In this document: positions 7,497 to 21,010 of the stretch, one piece after another
How the letters are laid out: every line of letters begins with the position of its first letter
Numbering within the stretch: position 1 is the first letter of the stretch
NCBI RefSeq assembly: GCF_015351075.1
Contig: NZ_JADKRS010000002.1
Location: 434,001-498,000, forward strand
From: Clavibacter sp. VKM Ac-2873
GTDB taxonomy: Bacteria; Actinomycetota; Actinomycetes; Actinomycetales; Microbacteriaceae
Length of the DNA stretch: 64,000 nt
Reading direction: 5' to 3'
Notes under the pieces: model-generated
The model's input: the letters and a program-made list of their open reading frames with translations, nothing else
What the model was told of the DNA's origin: nothing
Databases searched by the model: none
Position numbers and translations under genes: made by a program

Positions 7497-8027
7497 TCAC
7501 GCGGGCTGGGCGGCGATGCGCTCCTTGGCGACGTCGATCGCGAGCGCCGAGCTCTCCAGCTGGTCGCTCGGCAGGCCCTCGCGCGTGCGGAGCGTGTACG
7601 CGTCCTCGAAGTCGGAGAGCGCGAGGCGGTAGTCGCCCCGGTCGAAGTGCACCTTGCCTCGGTGCTGCAGCGCGAACGCCTCCAGCGCGTACCACTCGTG
7701 CGCGCGGGCCTCGTCGACGCAGCCGCCGAGGTCCTGCAGCGCGATGTCGAGCTTGCCCTGGTACTGCTGCACCTGCGCGCGGCGGATGCGGCACGCGAGC
7801 AGCGTCTCCCGGTCGCCCGTGAAGCGCGCCTGGCGCACGGCGGCGTTCGCCATGTCCCACGCCTCGTCGAGCCGGCCCAGCATGCGCAGCAGCGCGACCT
7901 TCTCGGTGATGGCGGAGAGGCTGCGGAGGGCCTCGAGCTCGTCCAGGCGGTCGCCGGCCGCCCGCAGGTCCACCTTCTCCCGGAGGGTGTCCCTGTCGTA
8001 GCCGATGATGATCGCGGTGCCTGTCAC
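7497..8027 (-). CDS. tetratricopeptide-repeat-type helical protein
   Basis: A 176-residue cytosolic protein made almost entirely of helix pairs. Repeats can be seen as ITEKVALLRMLGRLDEAWDMANAAV, RIRRAQVQQYQGKLDIALQDLGGCV and FALQHRGKVHFDRGDYRLALSDFEDAY, each with the small/aromatic pattern of TPR units. No enzymatic motif is seen, so it is probably a scaffold for protein-protein contact. The GTG start is preceded by TAATCT seven bases upstream, a -10 hexamer that includes the stop codon of the sugar dehydrogenase gene. This suggests independent leaderless transcription. Confidence 0.8.
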   Translation of the reverse strand: MTGTAIIIGYDRDTLREKVDLRAAGDRLDELEALRSLSAITEKVALLRMLGRLDEAWDMANAAVRQARFTGDRETLLACRIRRAQVQQYQGKLDIALQDLGGCVDEARAHEWYALEAFALQHRGKVHFDRGDYRLALSDFEDAYTLRTREGLPSDQLESSALAIDVAKERIAAQPA

Positions 8028-8034
8028 GAGGTAG

Positions 8035-8040
8035 AGATTA
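8035..8040 (-). promoter_or_regulatory. -10 hexamer TAATCT of the TPR gene
   Basis: TAATCT on the minus strand, seven bases before the GTG at 8027. Its first three bases are the TAA stop of the upstream dehydrogenase gene. Confidence 0.5.
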
Positions 8041-9222
8041 TCCCGCCTGGATCGGCATGAGCTCGACCCGGAGCAGCTTGTCGTCGCCCGCGCGCGGGGT
8101 CCCGCGGCCGTCGGTGTTGCCGGTGAGCATGCGCAGCGAGCCGTCGGGCGCGGCCTGCACGTCGCGGATCCGCCCGAACTCGCGCGTGTAGAACTCGGTC
8201 ACGCGGTCGTCGGGGATGGGGTCGGTCACCACGGCGCCCGGCCGGATGACCCAGAGGCGCTGGCCGCCGAGGCCCGCCATGAAGATCGTGTCGCCGGAGA
8301 TCGCGATGCCGCTCGGGCTCGCGTCGTCGGTGGCCCACTGGCGGACGGGGTCGATGTACGCGTCGTCCGCGGCGTCGTCCGTCGCGCCCTCGACGACCGG
8401 CCAGCCGTAGTTCCCGCCGGGCTCGATGAGGTTCAGCTCGTCCCAGGTGTCCTGCCCGAACTCCGCCGCCCAGAGGTTCCCCTCGGCGTCCCACGCGATC
8501 CCCTGCGGGTTCCGGTGGCCCATCGAGTAGACGGGGGATCCCGGCGTCGGGTTGTCCGACGGGCCCTGGCCGTCGGGCGTGAGGCGGAGGATCTTGCCCG
8601 CGAGCGAGATCGGGTCCTGCGCGGCGTCGCGGACGTTCGCATCGCCGGTGGTCGCGTAGAGCATGCCGTCGGGGCCGAACGCGATGCGGCCCCCGTTGTG
8701 GTTCGTGTCGCGGGGGATCCCCGTCACGATGTCCTCGGCCGCCCCGAGCCCGAGCGCTCCCGGCTCGCCCGTCACGTCCATGCGCGCGATGCGGTTGTCG
8801 GTGGCGCTGGTGAAGTAGGCGTAGAGCTGCGTGCCGCCCTCGGCCTCGCGCACCGCGATCCCGAGCAGCCCGCCCTCGCCCTGCGGTCCCACGCCCGCGA
8901 TGGTGCCGGCGACGCGCGTCGTCCCGTCGGCCAGCACCTCGACGATGCGGGAGGTGTCGCGCTCGCTGACGAGGAGGGATCCGGATGGCAGCTCCGCGAC
9001 GGACCACGGCGAGACGAGGTCGGACGCGAGCGCGGTCGGCGTGCCCGACGGGGCGACGCCCGTCGGGCCGTCGTCCGGGCCGGTGGGGGAGGGCGCGGGC
9101 GGCTCGGTGGCGCGCACGTCCACGGGCGCGCCGTCGTCGGTGGTGCAGCCCGTCAGCGCGACGAGGGCGGCGAACCCGATGGCGGCGACGCGCGCCGGGC
9201 GGGTGCGGGAGCGGCGGTTCAT
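8038..9222 (-). CDS. PQQ-dependent sugar dehydrogenase (soluble glucose/sorbosone dehydrogenase type) lipoprotein
   Basis: A 394-residue exported lipoprotein. The signal peptide has a basic start, a hydrophobic core and lipobox ALTGC with Cys26, followed by a Pro/Thr-rich linker. From about residue 60 comes a six-bladed beta-propeller of the glucose/sorbosone dehydrogenase family: SPWSVAELPSGSLLVSERDTSRI, EGGLLGIAV, RDTNHNGGRIAFGPDGMLYATTGDANV, LAGKILRLTPDG, YSMGHRNPQGIAWD and NLWAAEFGQDTWDELNLIEPGGNYGWP. The family oxidises sugars using PQQ and Ca2+. No PQQ synthesis gene is in the window, so the cofactor may be absent or taken up. Substrate unknown. Confidence 0.88.
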   Translation of the reverse strand: MNRRSRTRPARVAAIGFAALVALTGCTTDDGAPVDVRATEPPAPSPTGPDDGPTGVAPSGTPTALASDLVSPWSVAELPSGSLLVSERDTSRIVEVLADGTTRVAGTIAGVGPQGEGGLLGIAVREAEGGTQLYAYFTSATDNRIARMDVTGEPGALGLGAAEDIVTGIPRDTNHNGGRIAFGPDGMLYATTGDANVRDAAQDPISLAGKILRLTPDGQGPSDNPTPGSPVYSMGHRNPQGIAWDAEGNLWAAEFGQDTWDELNLIEPGGNYGWPVVEGATDDAADDAYIDPVRQWATDDASPSGIAISGDTIFMAGLGGQRLWVIRPGAVVTDPIPDDRVTEFYTREFGRIRDVQAAPDGSLRMLTGNTDGRGTPRAGDDKLLRVELMPIQAG

Positions 9223-9264
9223 GGGGACTCCGGTGGATCGGCGGGCGTCGGTGCCCGGATGCGG

Positions 9265-10122
9265 TCAGGGCCGCGTCTGGAAGATGCTGCGGGCGGGGGA
9301 GGGGGACGGGACGGCGGTCGCGTCGGTGACGACGGACGCGCCCGCGATGAAGTCGCCGAGCTCGCGGCCCTCGACCACCTTGGCGGGATGCGGGCCCCCT
9401 GCCAGGAGGCGGGGCACGAAGTCGAGCGGCAGCGGGCTGGCGGACGCGGCGAACACGACGTTGCCGAACCGCCGGCCCTTGAGCACCTGCGTCTCGGCGA
9501 GCGCGGCCACGTGCGGCAGCACGTCCTGGATGGTGGCGGCCTGGCCGCGCGCGAACCGGAGCCCGTGGCCGTCGGCGACGTTGACCGTCATGATCCCGCC
9601 GGGCGCGAGGAAGGCCGCGGCCTCCGCGTAGAAGTCGCGGCTCGTGATGTGCGCGGGCGTGCGGGCGCCGCTGAAGACGTCCACCACGACGAGGTCGACG
9701 GATCCGCGCAGCCCCTGCGGCAGCCGCCCCATGACCTCGCGCGCGTCCCCGTAGCGCAGCCGGATGGAGGCCTTGCGCGACCACGGGAGGTGCTCGCGCA
9801 CCAGCTCCACGAGGTCCTGCTCGAGCTCGATGACCTGCTGGCGGGATCCGGGCCGGGTCGCCTCCACGTACCGCGGGATGGAGAGCGCGCCCGCGCCGAG
9901 GTGCAGCGCGGTGACGGGCTGGCCCGGGTCGCCGACGAGGTCGATGACGTGGCCCATGCGCTGCACGTACTCGAAGAACAGCTCGCCCGGGTCGTCCATG
10001 TTGACGTGGGACTGCGGCGTCCCGTCGACCACGAGCTGGTAGGCGCCCGGCACGAACCGGTCGGGCTCGATGACGGCCCGGTGCCCGCTCAGGGACAGGA
10101 CGGTCGAGGGGTGCTCGGGCAT
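9265..10122 (-). CDS. spermidine synthase-like methyltransferase-fold protein
   Basis: A 285-residue Rossmann-fold protein of the spermidine synthase-like group. Seen: YQLVVDGTPQSHVNMDDPGELFFEYVQRMGHVID (the usual substrate-side hairpin), then VTALHLGAGALSIPRYV (nucleotide-binding glycine loop, about 70-86), VIELEQDLVEL and VDLVVVDVFSGARTP. True spermidine synthases keep a catalytic Asp in a YDVIIxD motif; here DLVVVDVFSG keeps an Asp, but polyamine substrate residues are not evident. Proteins like this in actinobacteria are usually annotated as fused or orphan spermidine synthases of unknown activity. Confidence 0.82.
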   Translation of the reverse strand: MPEHPSTVLSLSGHRAVIEPDRFVPGAYQLVVDGTPQSHVNMDDPGELFFEYVQRMGHVIDLVGDPGQPVTALHLGAGALSIPRYVEATRPGSRQQVIELEQDLVELVREHLPWSRKASIRLRYGDAREVMGRLPQGLRGSVDLVVVDVFSGARTPAHITSRDFYAEAAAFLAPGGIMTVNVADGHGLRFARGQAATIQDVLPHVAALAETQVLKGRRFGNVVFAASASPLPLDFVPRLLAGGPHPAKVVEGRELGDFIAGASVVTDATAVPSPSPARSIFQTRP

Positions 10123-10128
10123 CTCCTC

Positions 10129-10134
10129 AGCCTA
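10129..10134 (-). promoter_or_regulatory. -10 hexamer TAGGCT of the spermidine synthase-like gene
   Basis: TAGGCT on the minus strand, six bases before the ATG at 10122. The intervening GAGGAG abuts the ATG and is too close to act as a normal ribosome site. Confidence 0.5.
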
Positions 10135-10175
10135 GGCGCCCGCCCTGCGCCGGCACCCGGGCGCCGGGCGACCCG

Positions 10176-10844
10176 TCACCAGCCGCGCGCCCGCCACGCG
10201 GCGAGGGACCCGCGCTCCGCGCCGAGCGTGGTCGCGTCGCCGTGGCCGGGGTGCACGTGCGCGTCGTCGGCGAAGCGCGCGAAGATCCGCTCCTCCGCGT
10301 CGTCGACCAGCTGCCGGAACCGGCCCGCGTCGCCCTGCGTGCTCCCGACTCCGCCGGGGAAGAGCGAGTCGCCCGTGAACAGGTGCGTGCTGCCGTCGCC
10401 CGGCTGGAGCACGAGCGCGACGCTGCCGGGCGTGTGCCCGCGGAGGGCGACCACCTCGAGCGTCACGCCGCCGAACGCGATCGCGTCGCCGTGCGCGAGC
10501 CGCCGCTCGGCGTCGACGGGCAGGTCGGCCGCGTCGGCGTCGCCCACGGCGGACGAGGCGCCCGTCGCGTCGAGCACGGCCGCGAGCGCGCCGTGGTGGT
10601 CCGCGTGGCCGTGGGTGGTGACGACGACGGCGAGGCGGCCGACGGGATCCGGCTCCGCCACGAGCGCCAGCAGCCGGTCGACGTCGGCGGCCGCGTCGAC
10701 GAGCAGGCGCTCGCCGGAGTCGAGGTCGGTGAGGAGGTACGCGTCGTTGTCCATGGGGCCGACGGAGGCCTTCCGGATCTCCACGTCGCCCGCCACGTGC
10801 ACGTGCGAGGGGCCGCCGGGGGACACGTGCCAGGGTGCGCTCAT
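10176..10844 (-). CDS. metallo-beta-lactamase fold hydrolase
   Basis: A 222-residue MBL-fold protein of the glyoxalase II-like type. The metal motif THGHADHHG places His78, His80, Asp82 and His83; downstream ligands are in [11 protein letters not shown] and [11 protein letters not shown], with [11 protein letters not shown] at the end. This full set implies an active dinuclear-metal hydrolase, perhaps a thioesterase or glyoxalase-II-like enzyme. It is monocistronic and divergent from rpoB. A TAGCGT hexamer six bases before the ATG suggests a leaderless transcript. Confidence 0.9.
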   Translation of the reverse strand: MSAPWHVSPGGPSHVHVAGDVEIRKASVGPMDNDAYLLTDLDSGERLLVDAAADVDRLLALVAEPDPVGRLAVVVTTHGHADHHGALAAVLDATGASSAVGDADAADLPVDAERRLAHGDAIAFGGVTLEVVALRGHTPGSVALVLQPGDGSTHLFTGDSLFPGGVGSTQGDAGRFRQLVDDAEERIFARFADDAHVHPGHGDATTLGAERGSLAAWRARGW

Positions 10845-10850
10845 GCCCCG

Positions 10851-10856
10851 ACGCTA
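10851..10856 (-). promoter_or_regulatory. -10 hexamer TAGCGT of the MBL-fold gene
   Basis: TAGCGT on the minus strand, six bases before the ATG at 10844; no ribosome site. Confidence 0.5.
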
Positions 10857-10930
10857 CGCGGGTGGAGGGGGCGTCCGGCAGGGCAGCCGCACGTTATACA
10901 CCGAGACACGCCGAGGATGCAAGATTCCGC

Positions 10931-10959
10931 TGGACATGGCGCGTCGTGACCCGTATGGT
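10931..10959 (+). promoter_or_regulatory. rpoB promoter (TGGACA, 17 bp, TATGGT)
   Basis: TGGACA (10931-10936) and TATGGT (10954-10959) are separated by 17 bp, the standard sigma-70-type spacing with five and four consensus matches. It would give an rpoBC mRNA with a leader of about 185 bases. Confidence 0.6.
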
Positions 10960-11149
10960 GATCCTTTGCGCTCCCACTCCCTTTTGCCTTCATATTGCGG
11001 TCGGTCATCGTGTGCGCTCGGGTCCATCCCGAGCCCATCCCGCGAGGTGTGGCGAGCAACTCCATCAGGATCGGCACGGGTCACGTCCCGGGTCGGTCTC
11101 GGCGTATCGACGACATCGGAGCCCGACGGGGCCCACGGAGGTAATTTCC

Positions 11150-14638
<3,489 letters not shown>

Positions 14639-14686
14639 GCCCGCTCAAGACTTTCGACTCGAAGCTTTCCAAGGAGAGAAGGAAAA

Positions 14687-17600
14687 TTGCTCGACGTAAC
14701 AACTTTCGATGAGCTGCGGATCGGCCTGGCCACGGCCGACGACATCCGCCGCTGGTCGCACGGTGAGGTCAAGAAGCCCGAGACCATCAACTACCGCACG
14801 CTGAAGCCCGAGAAGGACGGCCTCTTCGGAGAGCAGATCTTCGGACCCAGCCGCGACTGGGAGTGCTCCTGCGGCAAGTACAAGCGGGTGCGCTTCAAGG
14901 GCATCGTCTGCGAGCGCTGCGGCGTGGAGGTCACCAAGTCCGCTGTCCGCCGCGAGCGCATGGGCCACATCGAGCTCGCTGCGCCCGTCACGCACATCTG
15001 GTACTTCAAGGGCGTCCCGTCGCGCCTCGGCTACCTGCTCGACATGGCGCCGAAGGACCTCGAGAAGGTCATCTACTTCGCCGCCTACATGGTGATCAGC
15101 GTGGACGAGGATGCTCGCCACGAGGACATGCCCGGCCTCGAGAACGAGCTCCGGCTCGAGATCAAGACCCTGCAGGACCAGCGCGACAGCCAGATCGCCG
15201 AGCGCCTCGGGCGTCTCGAGACCGACCTGGCCGCGCTGGAGGCCGAGGGCGCCAAGAGCGACCAGAAGCGCCGCGCGAAGGACGGCGCCGAGAAGGAGAT
15301 GGGTCAGACGCGCAAGGCGTTCGACGAGGACATCTCCCGCCTCGAGCGCGTCTGGGAGGAGTTCCGCAGCCTCAAGGTCGGCGAGCTCAAGCCCGAGGAC
15401 GCCGTCTTCCACGAGCTGCAGGACCGCTTCGGCATCTACTTCGAGGCCCACATGGGCGCCGAGGCGATCCAGAAGCGCCTGGAGGCCTTCGACCTCGAGG
15501 CCGAGGGGGAGCTGCTCCGCGAGCAGATCGCCACCGGCAAGGGCCAGAAGAAGATCCGCGCCATCAAGCGCCTGCGCGTCGTCAGCTCCTTCCTCGCCAC
15601 CGGCAACTCGCCGGCCGCGATGGTGCTGCAGGTCGTCCCGGTCATCCCGCCGGAGCTGCGCCCGATGGTGCAGCTCGACGGCGGCCGCTTCGCGACCAGC
15701 GACCTGAACGACCTGTACCGCCGCGTGATCAACCGCAACAACCGCCTCCGTCGTCTGCTGGATCTCGGCGCCCCCGAGATCATCGTCAACAACGAGAAGC
15801 GCATGCTGCAGGAGGCCGTCGACGCGCTGTTCGACAACGGTCGCCGCGGTCGTCCCGTCACGGGCACCGGCAACCGCGCGCTCAAGTCCCTCAGCGACAT
15901 GCTGAAGGGCAAGCAGGGCCGGTTCCGCCAGAACCTGCTCGGCAAGCGCGTGGACTACTCGGGCCGCTCGGTCATCATCGTCGGACCGCAGCTCAAGCTG
16001 CACCAGTGCGGCCTGCCGAAGCAGATGGCGCTCGAGCTGTTCAAGCCGTTCGTGATCAAGCGCCTGATCGACCTGAGCCACGCCCAGAACATCAAGGCCG
16101 CCAAGCGCATGGTCGAGCGCAGCCGCGGACAGGTCTGGGACGTGCTCGAGGAGATCATCCGCGAGCGCCCGGTGCTGCTCAACCGCGCGCCCACGCTCCA
16201 CCGTCTGGGCATCCAGGCGTTCGAGCCCCAGCTCGTGGAGGGCAAGGCCATCCAGCTGCACCCGCTCGTCTGCGCCGCGTTCAACGCGGACTTCGACGGC
16301 GACCAGATGGCCGTCCACCTGCCCCTGTCGGTCGAGGCCCAGGCCGAGGCGCGCATCCTGATGCTCGCCTCGAACAACATCCTCAAGCCGTCGGACGGAC
16401 GCCCGGTCACCCTGCCCACGCAGGACATGATCATCGGCCTGCACCACCTGACCACCCTCAAGGAGGGCGTCGCCGGTGAGGGTCGCGCGTTCAGCTCGGT
16501 GGCCGAGGCCATCCTGGCGAAGGACCAGCTCTCGCTGGACCTCAACGCCAAGGTGCGCATCCGCCTGCACGACATCTACTTCGGCGAGGGCGAGGCGCCC
16601 GAGGGCGTCGAGCTCGACGAGAAGGGCAAGACCGTCGGTCCCGTGCTGCTCGAGACCACCCTCGGTCGCGCGCTGTTCAACGAGACCCTGCCGGTCGACT
16701 ACCCCTACATCGAGGCCGTCGCCGACAAGGGCAAGCTCTCCGAGATCGTCAACGACCTCGCCGAGCGCTACCCCAAGGTGGAGGTCGCGGCGGCGCTCGA
16801 CCGGATCAAGGACGCGGGCTTCTACTGGGCCACGCGCTCCGGCGTCACGGTCGCGCTCTCCGACGTGCTGACCCCGCCCACCAAGGCGGCCATCCTGTCG
16901 GGCTACGAGAAGCAGGCCGCCAAGGTCCAGGGCCAGTTCGAGAAGGGCCTCACGACGAACGCCGAGCGTCGTCAGGAGCTCATCGAGATCTGGAACAAGG
17001 CCACGGCCGAGGTCGCGAAGGCGATGGAGGACAACCTCCCCGCCGACAACAACATCAACCGCATGGTGTCCTCCGGGGCGCGAGGCAACTGGATGCAGGT
17101 CCGCCAGATCGCCGGCATGCGCGGCCTCGTGTCGAACCCGAAGGGCGAGATCATCCCCCGCCCGATCGTCCACTCGTACCGCGAGGGCCTGACGGTGGCG
17201 GAGTACTTCATCTCCACCCACGGCGCCCGCAAGGGACTGGCCGACACCGCGCTGCGCACCGCCGACTCCGGGTACCTCACCCGTCGTCTGGTGGACGTGT
17301 CGCAGGACGTCATCATCCGCGAGGACGACTGCGGCACCGGTCGCGGGCTCGACCTGCCGATCGCCACGAAGGCCGCGGACGGCTCGTCCGTCCGCGACTC
17401 CAACGTGGAGAACTCGGTGTACGCCCGCTCGCTGGCCGCCGACGCGGTCAACGAGGCCGGCGAGGTCGTCGCCCCCGCGGGCAGCGACGTCGGCGACGTC
17501 ATGATCGACCACCTGATCGCGGCCGGCGTGCACGAGATCAAGGTGCGCTCGGTCCTCACGTGCGAGTCCGCCGTCGGCGTGTGCGCGGCCTGCTACGGCC

Positions 17601-18586
17601 GCTCGCTCGCCACGGGCAAGCTCGTCGACATCGGCGAGGCCGTCGGCATCATCGCGGCCCAGTCGATCGGCGAGCCCGGCACGCAGCTCACGATGCGCAC
17701 CTTCCACACCGGCGGTGTGGCATCGGCGGACGACATCACGCAGGGTCTGCCCCGCGTGCAGGAGCTCTTCGAGGCCCGCACCCCCAAGGGTGCGTCGCCC
17801 ATCGCGGAGGCCGCCGGTCGCATCACGATCGAGGACACGGATCGCAGCCGCAAGGTGATCCTGACCCCGGACAACGGCGACGAGCCGCACATCTACCCGG
17901 TGCTCAAGCGCGCGACCCTCCTCGTCGAGGACGGCCAGCACGTCGAGCTCGGGCAGCAGCTGCACGTCGGCGCCATCGACCCGAAGGAGGTCCTCCGGGT
18001 CAAGGGCGTGCGCGAGGTGCAGAAGCACCTCGTGGGCGGTGTCCAGGGCGTCTACCGCTCGCAGGGCGTCCCGATCCACGACAAGCACATCGAGGTCATC
18101 GTGCGGCAGATGCTGCGCAAGGTCACGGTCGTCGAGCACGGCGACACGGACCTCCTCCCCGGTGAGCTGGTCGACCGGGCCCGCTACAACGAGGTCAACC
18201 GCGCCACGCTGACGGAGGGCAAGAAGACCGCCTCCGCCCGCCAGGAGGTCATGGGCATCACCAAGGCCTCGCTCGCGACCGAGTCGTGGCTGTCGGCCGC
18301 GTCCTTCCAGGAGACGACCCGCGTGCTCACGCAGGCCGCCATGGAGGGCAAGTCCGACCCGCTGATGGGCCTCAAGGAGAACGTCATCATCGGCAAGCTG
18401 ATCCCGGCCGGCACGGGGCTCGCGAAGTACCGCGACGTCACCGTCACCGCGACGGAGGAGGCCAAGGCCGAGCGCTACCCGAACCGCATCTTCACGGATG
18501 AGTCGGTGTTCAACGAGTCCGACCTGAGCTTCGTCGACTTCGACAGCTTCAGCTCGGACGACTACACGCCCGGCACCTACAACTAG
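14687..18586 (+). CDS. rpoC: DNA-directed RNA polymerase subunit beta'
   Basis: A 1299-residue beta' subunit. It starts at TTG 14687 after AAGGAG, giving [38 protein letters not shown], the usual opening. The N-terminal zinc finger [20 protein letters not shown] is complete, and the catalytic NADFDGDQM binds Mg2+ through Asp535, Asp537 and Asp539. The trigger-loop and bridge-helix region ([57 protein letters not shown]) and the second zinc site (C[14 protein letters not shown]) are intact. Residues about 145-230 form the actinobacterial coiled-coil insertion rich in Glu/Lys/Arg. Operon with rpoB; a strong terminator follows 28 bp after the stop. Confidence 0.99.
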   Translation: MLDVTTFDELRIGLATADDIRRWSHGEVKKPETINYRTLKPEKDGLFGEQIFGPSRDWECSCGKYKRVRFKGIVCERCGVEVTKSAVRRERMGHIELAAPVTHIWYFKGVPSRLGYLLDMAPKDLEKVIYFAAYMVISVDEDARHEDMPGLENELRLEIKTLQDQRDSQIAERLGRLETDLAALEAEGAKSDQKRRAKDGAEKEMGQTRKAFDEDISRLERVWEEFRSLKVGELKPEDAVFHELQDRFGIYFEAHMGAEAIQKRLEAFDLEAEGELLREQIATGKGQKKIRAIKRLRVVSSFLATGNSPAAMVLQVVPVIPPELRPMVQLDGGRFATSDLNDLYRRVINRNNRLRRLLDLGAPEIIVNNEKRMLQEAVDALFDNGRRGRPVTGTGNRALKSLSDMLKGKQGRFRQNLLGKRVDYSGRSVIIVGPQLKLHQCGLPKQMALELFKPFVIKRLIDLSHAQNIKAAKRMVERSRGQVWDVLEEIIRERPVLLNRAPTLHRLGIQAFEPQLVEGKAIQLHPLVCAAFNADFDGDQMAVHLPLSVEAQAEARILMLASNNILKPSDGRPVTLPTQDMIIGLHHLTTLKEGVAGEGRAFSSVAEAILAKDQLSLDLNAKVRIRLHDIYFGEGEAPEGVELDEKGKTVGPVLLETTLGRALFNETLPVDYPYIEAVADKGKLSEIVNDLAERYPKVEVAAALDRIKDAGFYWATRSGVTVALSDVLTPPTKAAILSGYEKQAAKVQGQFEKGLTTNAERRQELIEIWNKATAEVAKAMEDNLPADNNINRMVSSGARGNWMQVRQIAGMRGLVSNPKGEIIPRPIVHSYREGLTVAEYFISTHGARKGLADTALRTADSGYLTRRLVDVSQDVIIREDDCGTGRGLDLPIATKAADGSSVRDSNVENSVYARSLAADAVNEAGEVVAPAGSDVGDVMIDHLIAAGVHEIKVRSVLTCESAVGVCAACYGRSLATGKLVDIGEAVGIIAAQSIGEPGTQLTMRTFHTGGVASADDITQGLPRVQELFEARTPKGASPIAEAAGRITIEDTDRSRKVILTPDNGDEPHIYPVLKRATLLVEDGQHVELGQQLHVGAIDPKEVLRVKGVREVQKHLVGGVQGVYRSQGVPIHDKHIEVIVRQMLRKVTVVEHGDTDLLPGELVDRARYNEVNRATLTEGKKTASARQEVMGITKASLATESWLSAASFQETTRVLTQAAMEGKSDPLMGLKENVIIGKLIPAGTGLAKYRDVTVTATEEAKAERYPNRIFTDESVFNESDLSFVDFDSFSSDDYTPGTYN

Positions 18587-18614
18587 GAGAGCCGGCGCGT
18601 GAGCGCACGATGAG

Positions 18615-18640
18615 AAGGGCCCCGCTCCGGCGGGGCCCTT
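18615..18640 (+). terminator. rpoBC operon terminator
   Basis: A perfect 10-bp stem AAGGGCCCCG / CGGGGCCCTT with a six-base loop, followed by CCTCGTTCCC. It lies 28 bp after the rpoC stop. Confidence 0.85.
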
Positions 18641-18716
18641 CCTCGTTCCCGGGGCGCGTCCGGCGCGCCCCCGTCCCGCGCCCTCGCGCGCTCCCGGCGC
18701 GGCACGATCGCGGGGC

Positions 18717-18722
18717 TACAGT
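18717..18722 (+). promoter_or_regulatory. -10-like hexamer TACAGT upstream of the 18.8-kb gene
   Basis: TACAGT lies about 50 bases before the GTG at 18773. That start also has a strong ribosome site, so this transcript is probably leadered. Confidence 0.3.
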
Positions 18723-18772
18723 GGGCTGACCCGGCGGCCCCCGACGCACGGGGAGGGACCCGAGGAGGCGTC

Positions 18773-19258
18773 GTGCGGATGCTGGAGGACGTGGTCCTGG
18801 CGTGGCGGGCGCACGCCCTCCGCCACGCGACCGAGGCGTCGACCGCGTCGAGCGGCGGATCCGGATCCTGCCCCGCCTGCGACGCCTCGGTCTTCACCGG
18901 TCAGGAGGCGATCCCGCGGGACGCGCCCCACACGGCGATCCACCCGCTCGTCGCCGCGCTCGAGGTCGCGCGCGCCGAGGCCGCCCGTGACGCGCGCGAG
19001 CGGCTCTACCGCGAGACCCGCGGGCCGGTCTACCGCGATCACCCGTTCGGCATGCCCGCCTTCGTCGACTACGGGGAGCGCGACGACGAGATCCAGCAGG
19101 CCGTGGACCAGGCGATGGCGCGCGAGCTCGCGCCGCTCGCGCCGGTGATCCGCCAGGCCCTCGACCGCGTCGTGAACCTCCGCCTGCAGGAGCTCGAGGG
19201 CGAGATCGGGCCGATCCCGGACGACCGCGACGGCACGGATCCCGAGCCGCTCTTCTAG
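18773..19258 (+). CDS. hypothetical protein with a single CPxC motif
   Basis: A 161-residue cytosolic protein that I do not recognise. A GAGGAGG ribosome site (18761-18767) five bases before the GTG at 18773 fixes the start. The first 30 residues include a short helix and a Ser/Gly linker; then SCPACDASVFTGQEAI, one CxxC pair with no second pair, so any metal site would need a partner or a dimer. The remainder is predicted helical and acidic, rich in Ala/Arg/Glu (LEVARAEAARDARERLYRET), ending in an acidic tail. It is not co-transcribed with rpoC, whose terminator lies between. Confidence 0.7.
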   Translation: MRMLEDVVLAWRAHALRHATEASTASSGGSGSCPACDASVFTGQEAIPRDAPHTAIHPLVAALEVARAEAARDARERLYRETRGPVYRDHPFGMPAFVDYGERDDEIQQAVDQAMARELAPLAPVIRQALDRVVNLRLQELEGEIGPIPDDRDGTDPEPLF

Positions 19259-19451
19259 CCGCGGCGCGGGCGTGCCGATGGCGCGGCCGCGTCATCCGGC
19301 GACATGGGAATACCGACACGACGAGGGCGTTGAGACCATGGCGGTCGGCGCACCCGGACGGGTTCCGGGCATCCCGCGCCGCAGCACCGCGCACAGCACC
19401 CGCACGAGGCGATCCCGCTCCCCGAGATCCGCCGTGACCGCAAGGACCCCC

Positions 19452-20300
19452 ATGACGCTCCGCCCCCGCCTCCGCCCGTCCCTCGCCCTCACCGGCCTCC
19501 TGGCCGTCGCCGCCCTCGGTCTCGCGGGCTGCGCCTCGGGCGACGCGGGCAGCGGATCCGCGCCCGGCGCCTCCGGCACGCCCGCCGCCGCCACGAGCCT
19601 CTCCGACGTGAAGGCCAAGGGCGCGCTCGTCATCGGCACCGAGGGCACGTACTCGCCGTTCTCCTTCCACGAGGGATCCGGCTCGGGCGCGCTCACGGGC
19701 TATGACGTCGAGGTCGCGACCGCTGTCGCCGACAAGCTGGGCGTCAAGCCGGTCTTCGAGGAGACCCAGTTCGACGGCATCTTCGCGGGCCTCGAGGCGG
19801 GACGCTGGGACGTCATCGCGAACCAGATCTCCATCACCGACGACCGCAAGACGGTCTACGACTTCTCCGAGCCGTACACGGTCTCGCCCGGCGTGATCAT
19901 CGTGAAGGGCTCCGACTCGGGCATCAGCTCCTTCGCCGACCTGGCCGGCAAGACCACCGCGCAGTCGCTCACGAGCAACTGGAACGACCTCGCCACGAAG
20001 AGCGGCGCCAAGGTCGAGGCCGTCGAGGGCTTCGCGCAGGCCGTGACGCTCCTCCAGCAGGGCCGCGTCGACGCGACGATCAACGACCGCCTCACCCTCC
20101 TCGACTACCAGAAGCAGCAGGGCGACTCCGACCTGCAGGTGGCGGCCGAGACCGACGACCCGTCGCTCAGCGCGCTCGTCTTCCGCAAGGGCAGCGACGA
20201 CCTCGTGACCGCGGTCGACCAGGCCATCGCCGACCTCCGCGCCGACGGCACCCTCGCGTCGACCTCGGAGAAGTACTTCGGGGCGGACGTCTCGCAGTAG
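19452..20300 (+). CDS. amino acid (probably cystine/polar amino acid) ABC transporter substrate-binding lipoprotein
   Basis: A 282-residue family-3 solute-binding protein. Signal peptide with lipobox GLAGC (Cys27), a Gly/Ser/Ala linker, then the bilobal domain: GALVIGTEGTYSPFSFHEGSGSGALTGYDVEVATAVADKLG, EETQFDGIFAGLEAGRWDVIANQISITDDRKTVYDFSEPY and an FADLAGKTTAQSLTSNW hinge. The wording of these motifs is closest to cystine/diaminopimelate-binding proteins (TcyA/FliY type), but specificity is inferred. The ATG at 19452 is chosen for AAGGA six bases upstream and a normal signal peptide; upstream in-frame codons give a poor N-terminus. It is followed by permease and ATPase genes. Confidence 0.9.
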   Translation: MTLRPRLRPSLALTGLLAVAALGLAGCASGDAGSGSAPGASGTPAAATSLSDVKAKGALVIGTEGTYSPFSFHEGSGSGALTGYDVEVATAVADKLGVKPVFEETQFDGIFAGLEAGRWDVIANQISITDDRKTVYDFSEPYTVSPGVIIVKGSDSGISSFADLAGKTTAQSLTSNWNDLATKSGAKVEAVEGFAQAVTLLQQGRVDATINDRLTLLDYQKQQGDSDLQVAAETDDPSLSALVFRKGSDDLVTAVDQAIADLRADGTLASTSEKYFGADVSQ

Positions 20301-20344
20301 ACCGCCGCGTACGCTGACGGACGAGGACGAGACGAGGGGATCGC

Positions 20345-21010
20345 ATGTCGAGGGAGTGGGACCTGTTCTGGTCGTCCTTCGGGCCGCTCGCGCTCGAGAC
20401 GGTCCGCGGCACCATCCCGCTCGCCCTCGTCACGTTCGCGCTGGGCCTCGCGATCGCGCTGGGCCTCGCGCTCATGCGGCTCTACGGCAACCGGCTGGTG
20501 TCGGGCATCGCGCGCTTCTACATCTCCCTGGTGCGCGGCACGCCGCTCCTGGTGCAGCTCTTCGTGATCTTCTACGGCCTGCCGTCCATCGGCATCGTGC
20601 TGCCGCCCTGGCCGAGCGCGGTCATCGCCCTGTCGGTGAACGTCGGCGGGTACGCGGCGGAGATCATCCGCGCGTCGATCCTGTCCGTCCCGCGCGGGCA
20701 GTGGGAGGCGGGCCACACCATCGGCATGTCCCGCGCCCTGACGCTGCGGCGCATCATCGTGCCGCAGGCCGCGCGCGTGTCCGTGCCGCCGCTGTCGAAC
20801 ACGTTCATCAGCCTCGTGAAGGACACGTCCCTCGCCTCGGTGATCCTCGTGACCGAGCTCTTCAAGCAGGCGCAGCTCATCGCGTCGTCCACGTTCGAGT
20901 ACATGCTGCTGTACCTCGAGGCGGCCCTGATCTACTGGCTCGTCTGCCTCGTGCTCTCCTTCGCGCAGACCCGCCTCGAGAGGAGGCTCGACCGGTATGT
21001 CGCCCACTGA
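20345..21010 (+). CDS. polar amino acid ABC transporter permease
   Basis: A 221-residue inner-membrane permease of the His/Glu/Gln/cystine family with about five membrane helices. It starts with FWSSFGPLALETVRGTIPLALVTFALGLAIALGLALMRL and contains the family signature YISLVRGTPLLVQLFVIFYGLPSIGI. The EAA loop that docks the ATPase is GQWEAGHTIGMSRALTLRRIIVPQA. The 44-bp gap from the binding-protein gene contains a TACGCT hexamer (20308-20313) that might be an internal promoter. Its end overlaps the ATPase gene by 14 bp, coupling their translation. Confidence 0.94.
   Translation: MSREWDLFWSSFGPLALETVRGTIPLALVTFALGLAIALGLALMRLYGNRLVSGIARFYISLVRGTPLLVQLFVIFYGLPSIGIVLPPWPSAVIALSVNVGGYAAEIIRASILSVPRGQWEAGHTIGMSRALTLRRIIVPQAARVSVPPLSNTFISLVKDTSLASVILVTELFKQAQLIASSTFEYMLLYLEAALIYWLVCLVLSFAQTRLERRLDRYVAH

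Larger units (their letters stand above)
10845..11149. other. intergenic region between the MBL gene and rpoB
   Basis: 305 bp with no gene. It holds the TAGCGT element of the MBL gene on the minus strand, a good rpoB promoter near its middle, an approximately 185-base rpoB leader that is less GC-rich than coding DNA, and the rpoB ribosome site. No tRNA, ribosomal protein gene or clear hairpin was seen. Confidence 0.7.

Noticed and set aside
14645-18139. Antisense open frame of about 1164 codons opposite rpoC
   Set aside because: Same codon-bias shadow; no domain recognised.
19261-19451. Possible riboswitch upstream of the amino acid ABC transporter
   Set aside because: A SAM-type or similar aptamer would fit a cystine transporter, but conserved core sequences were not found by eye.
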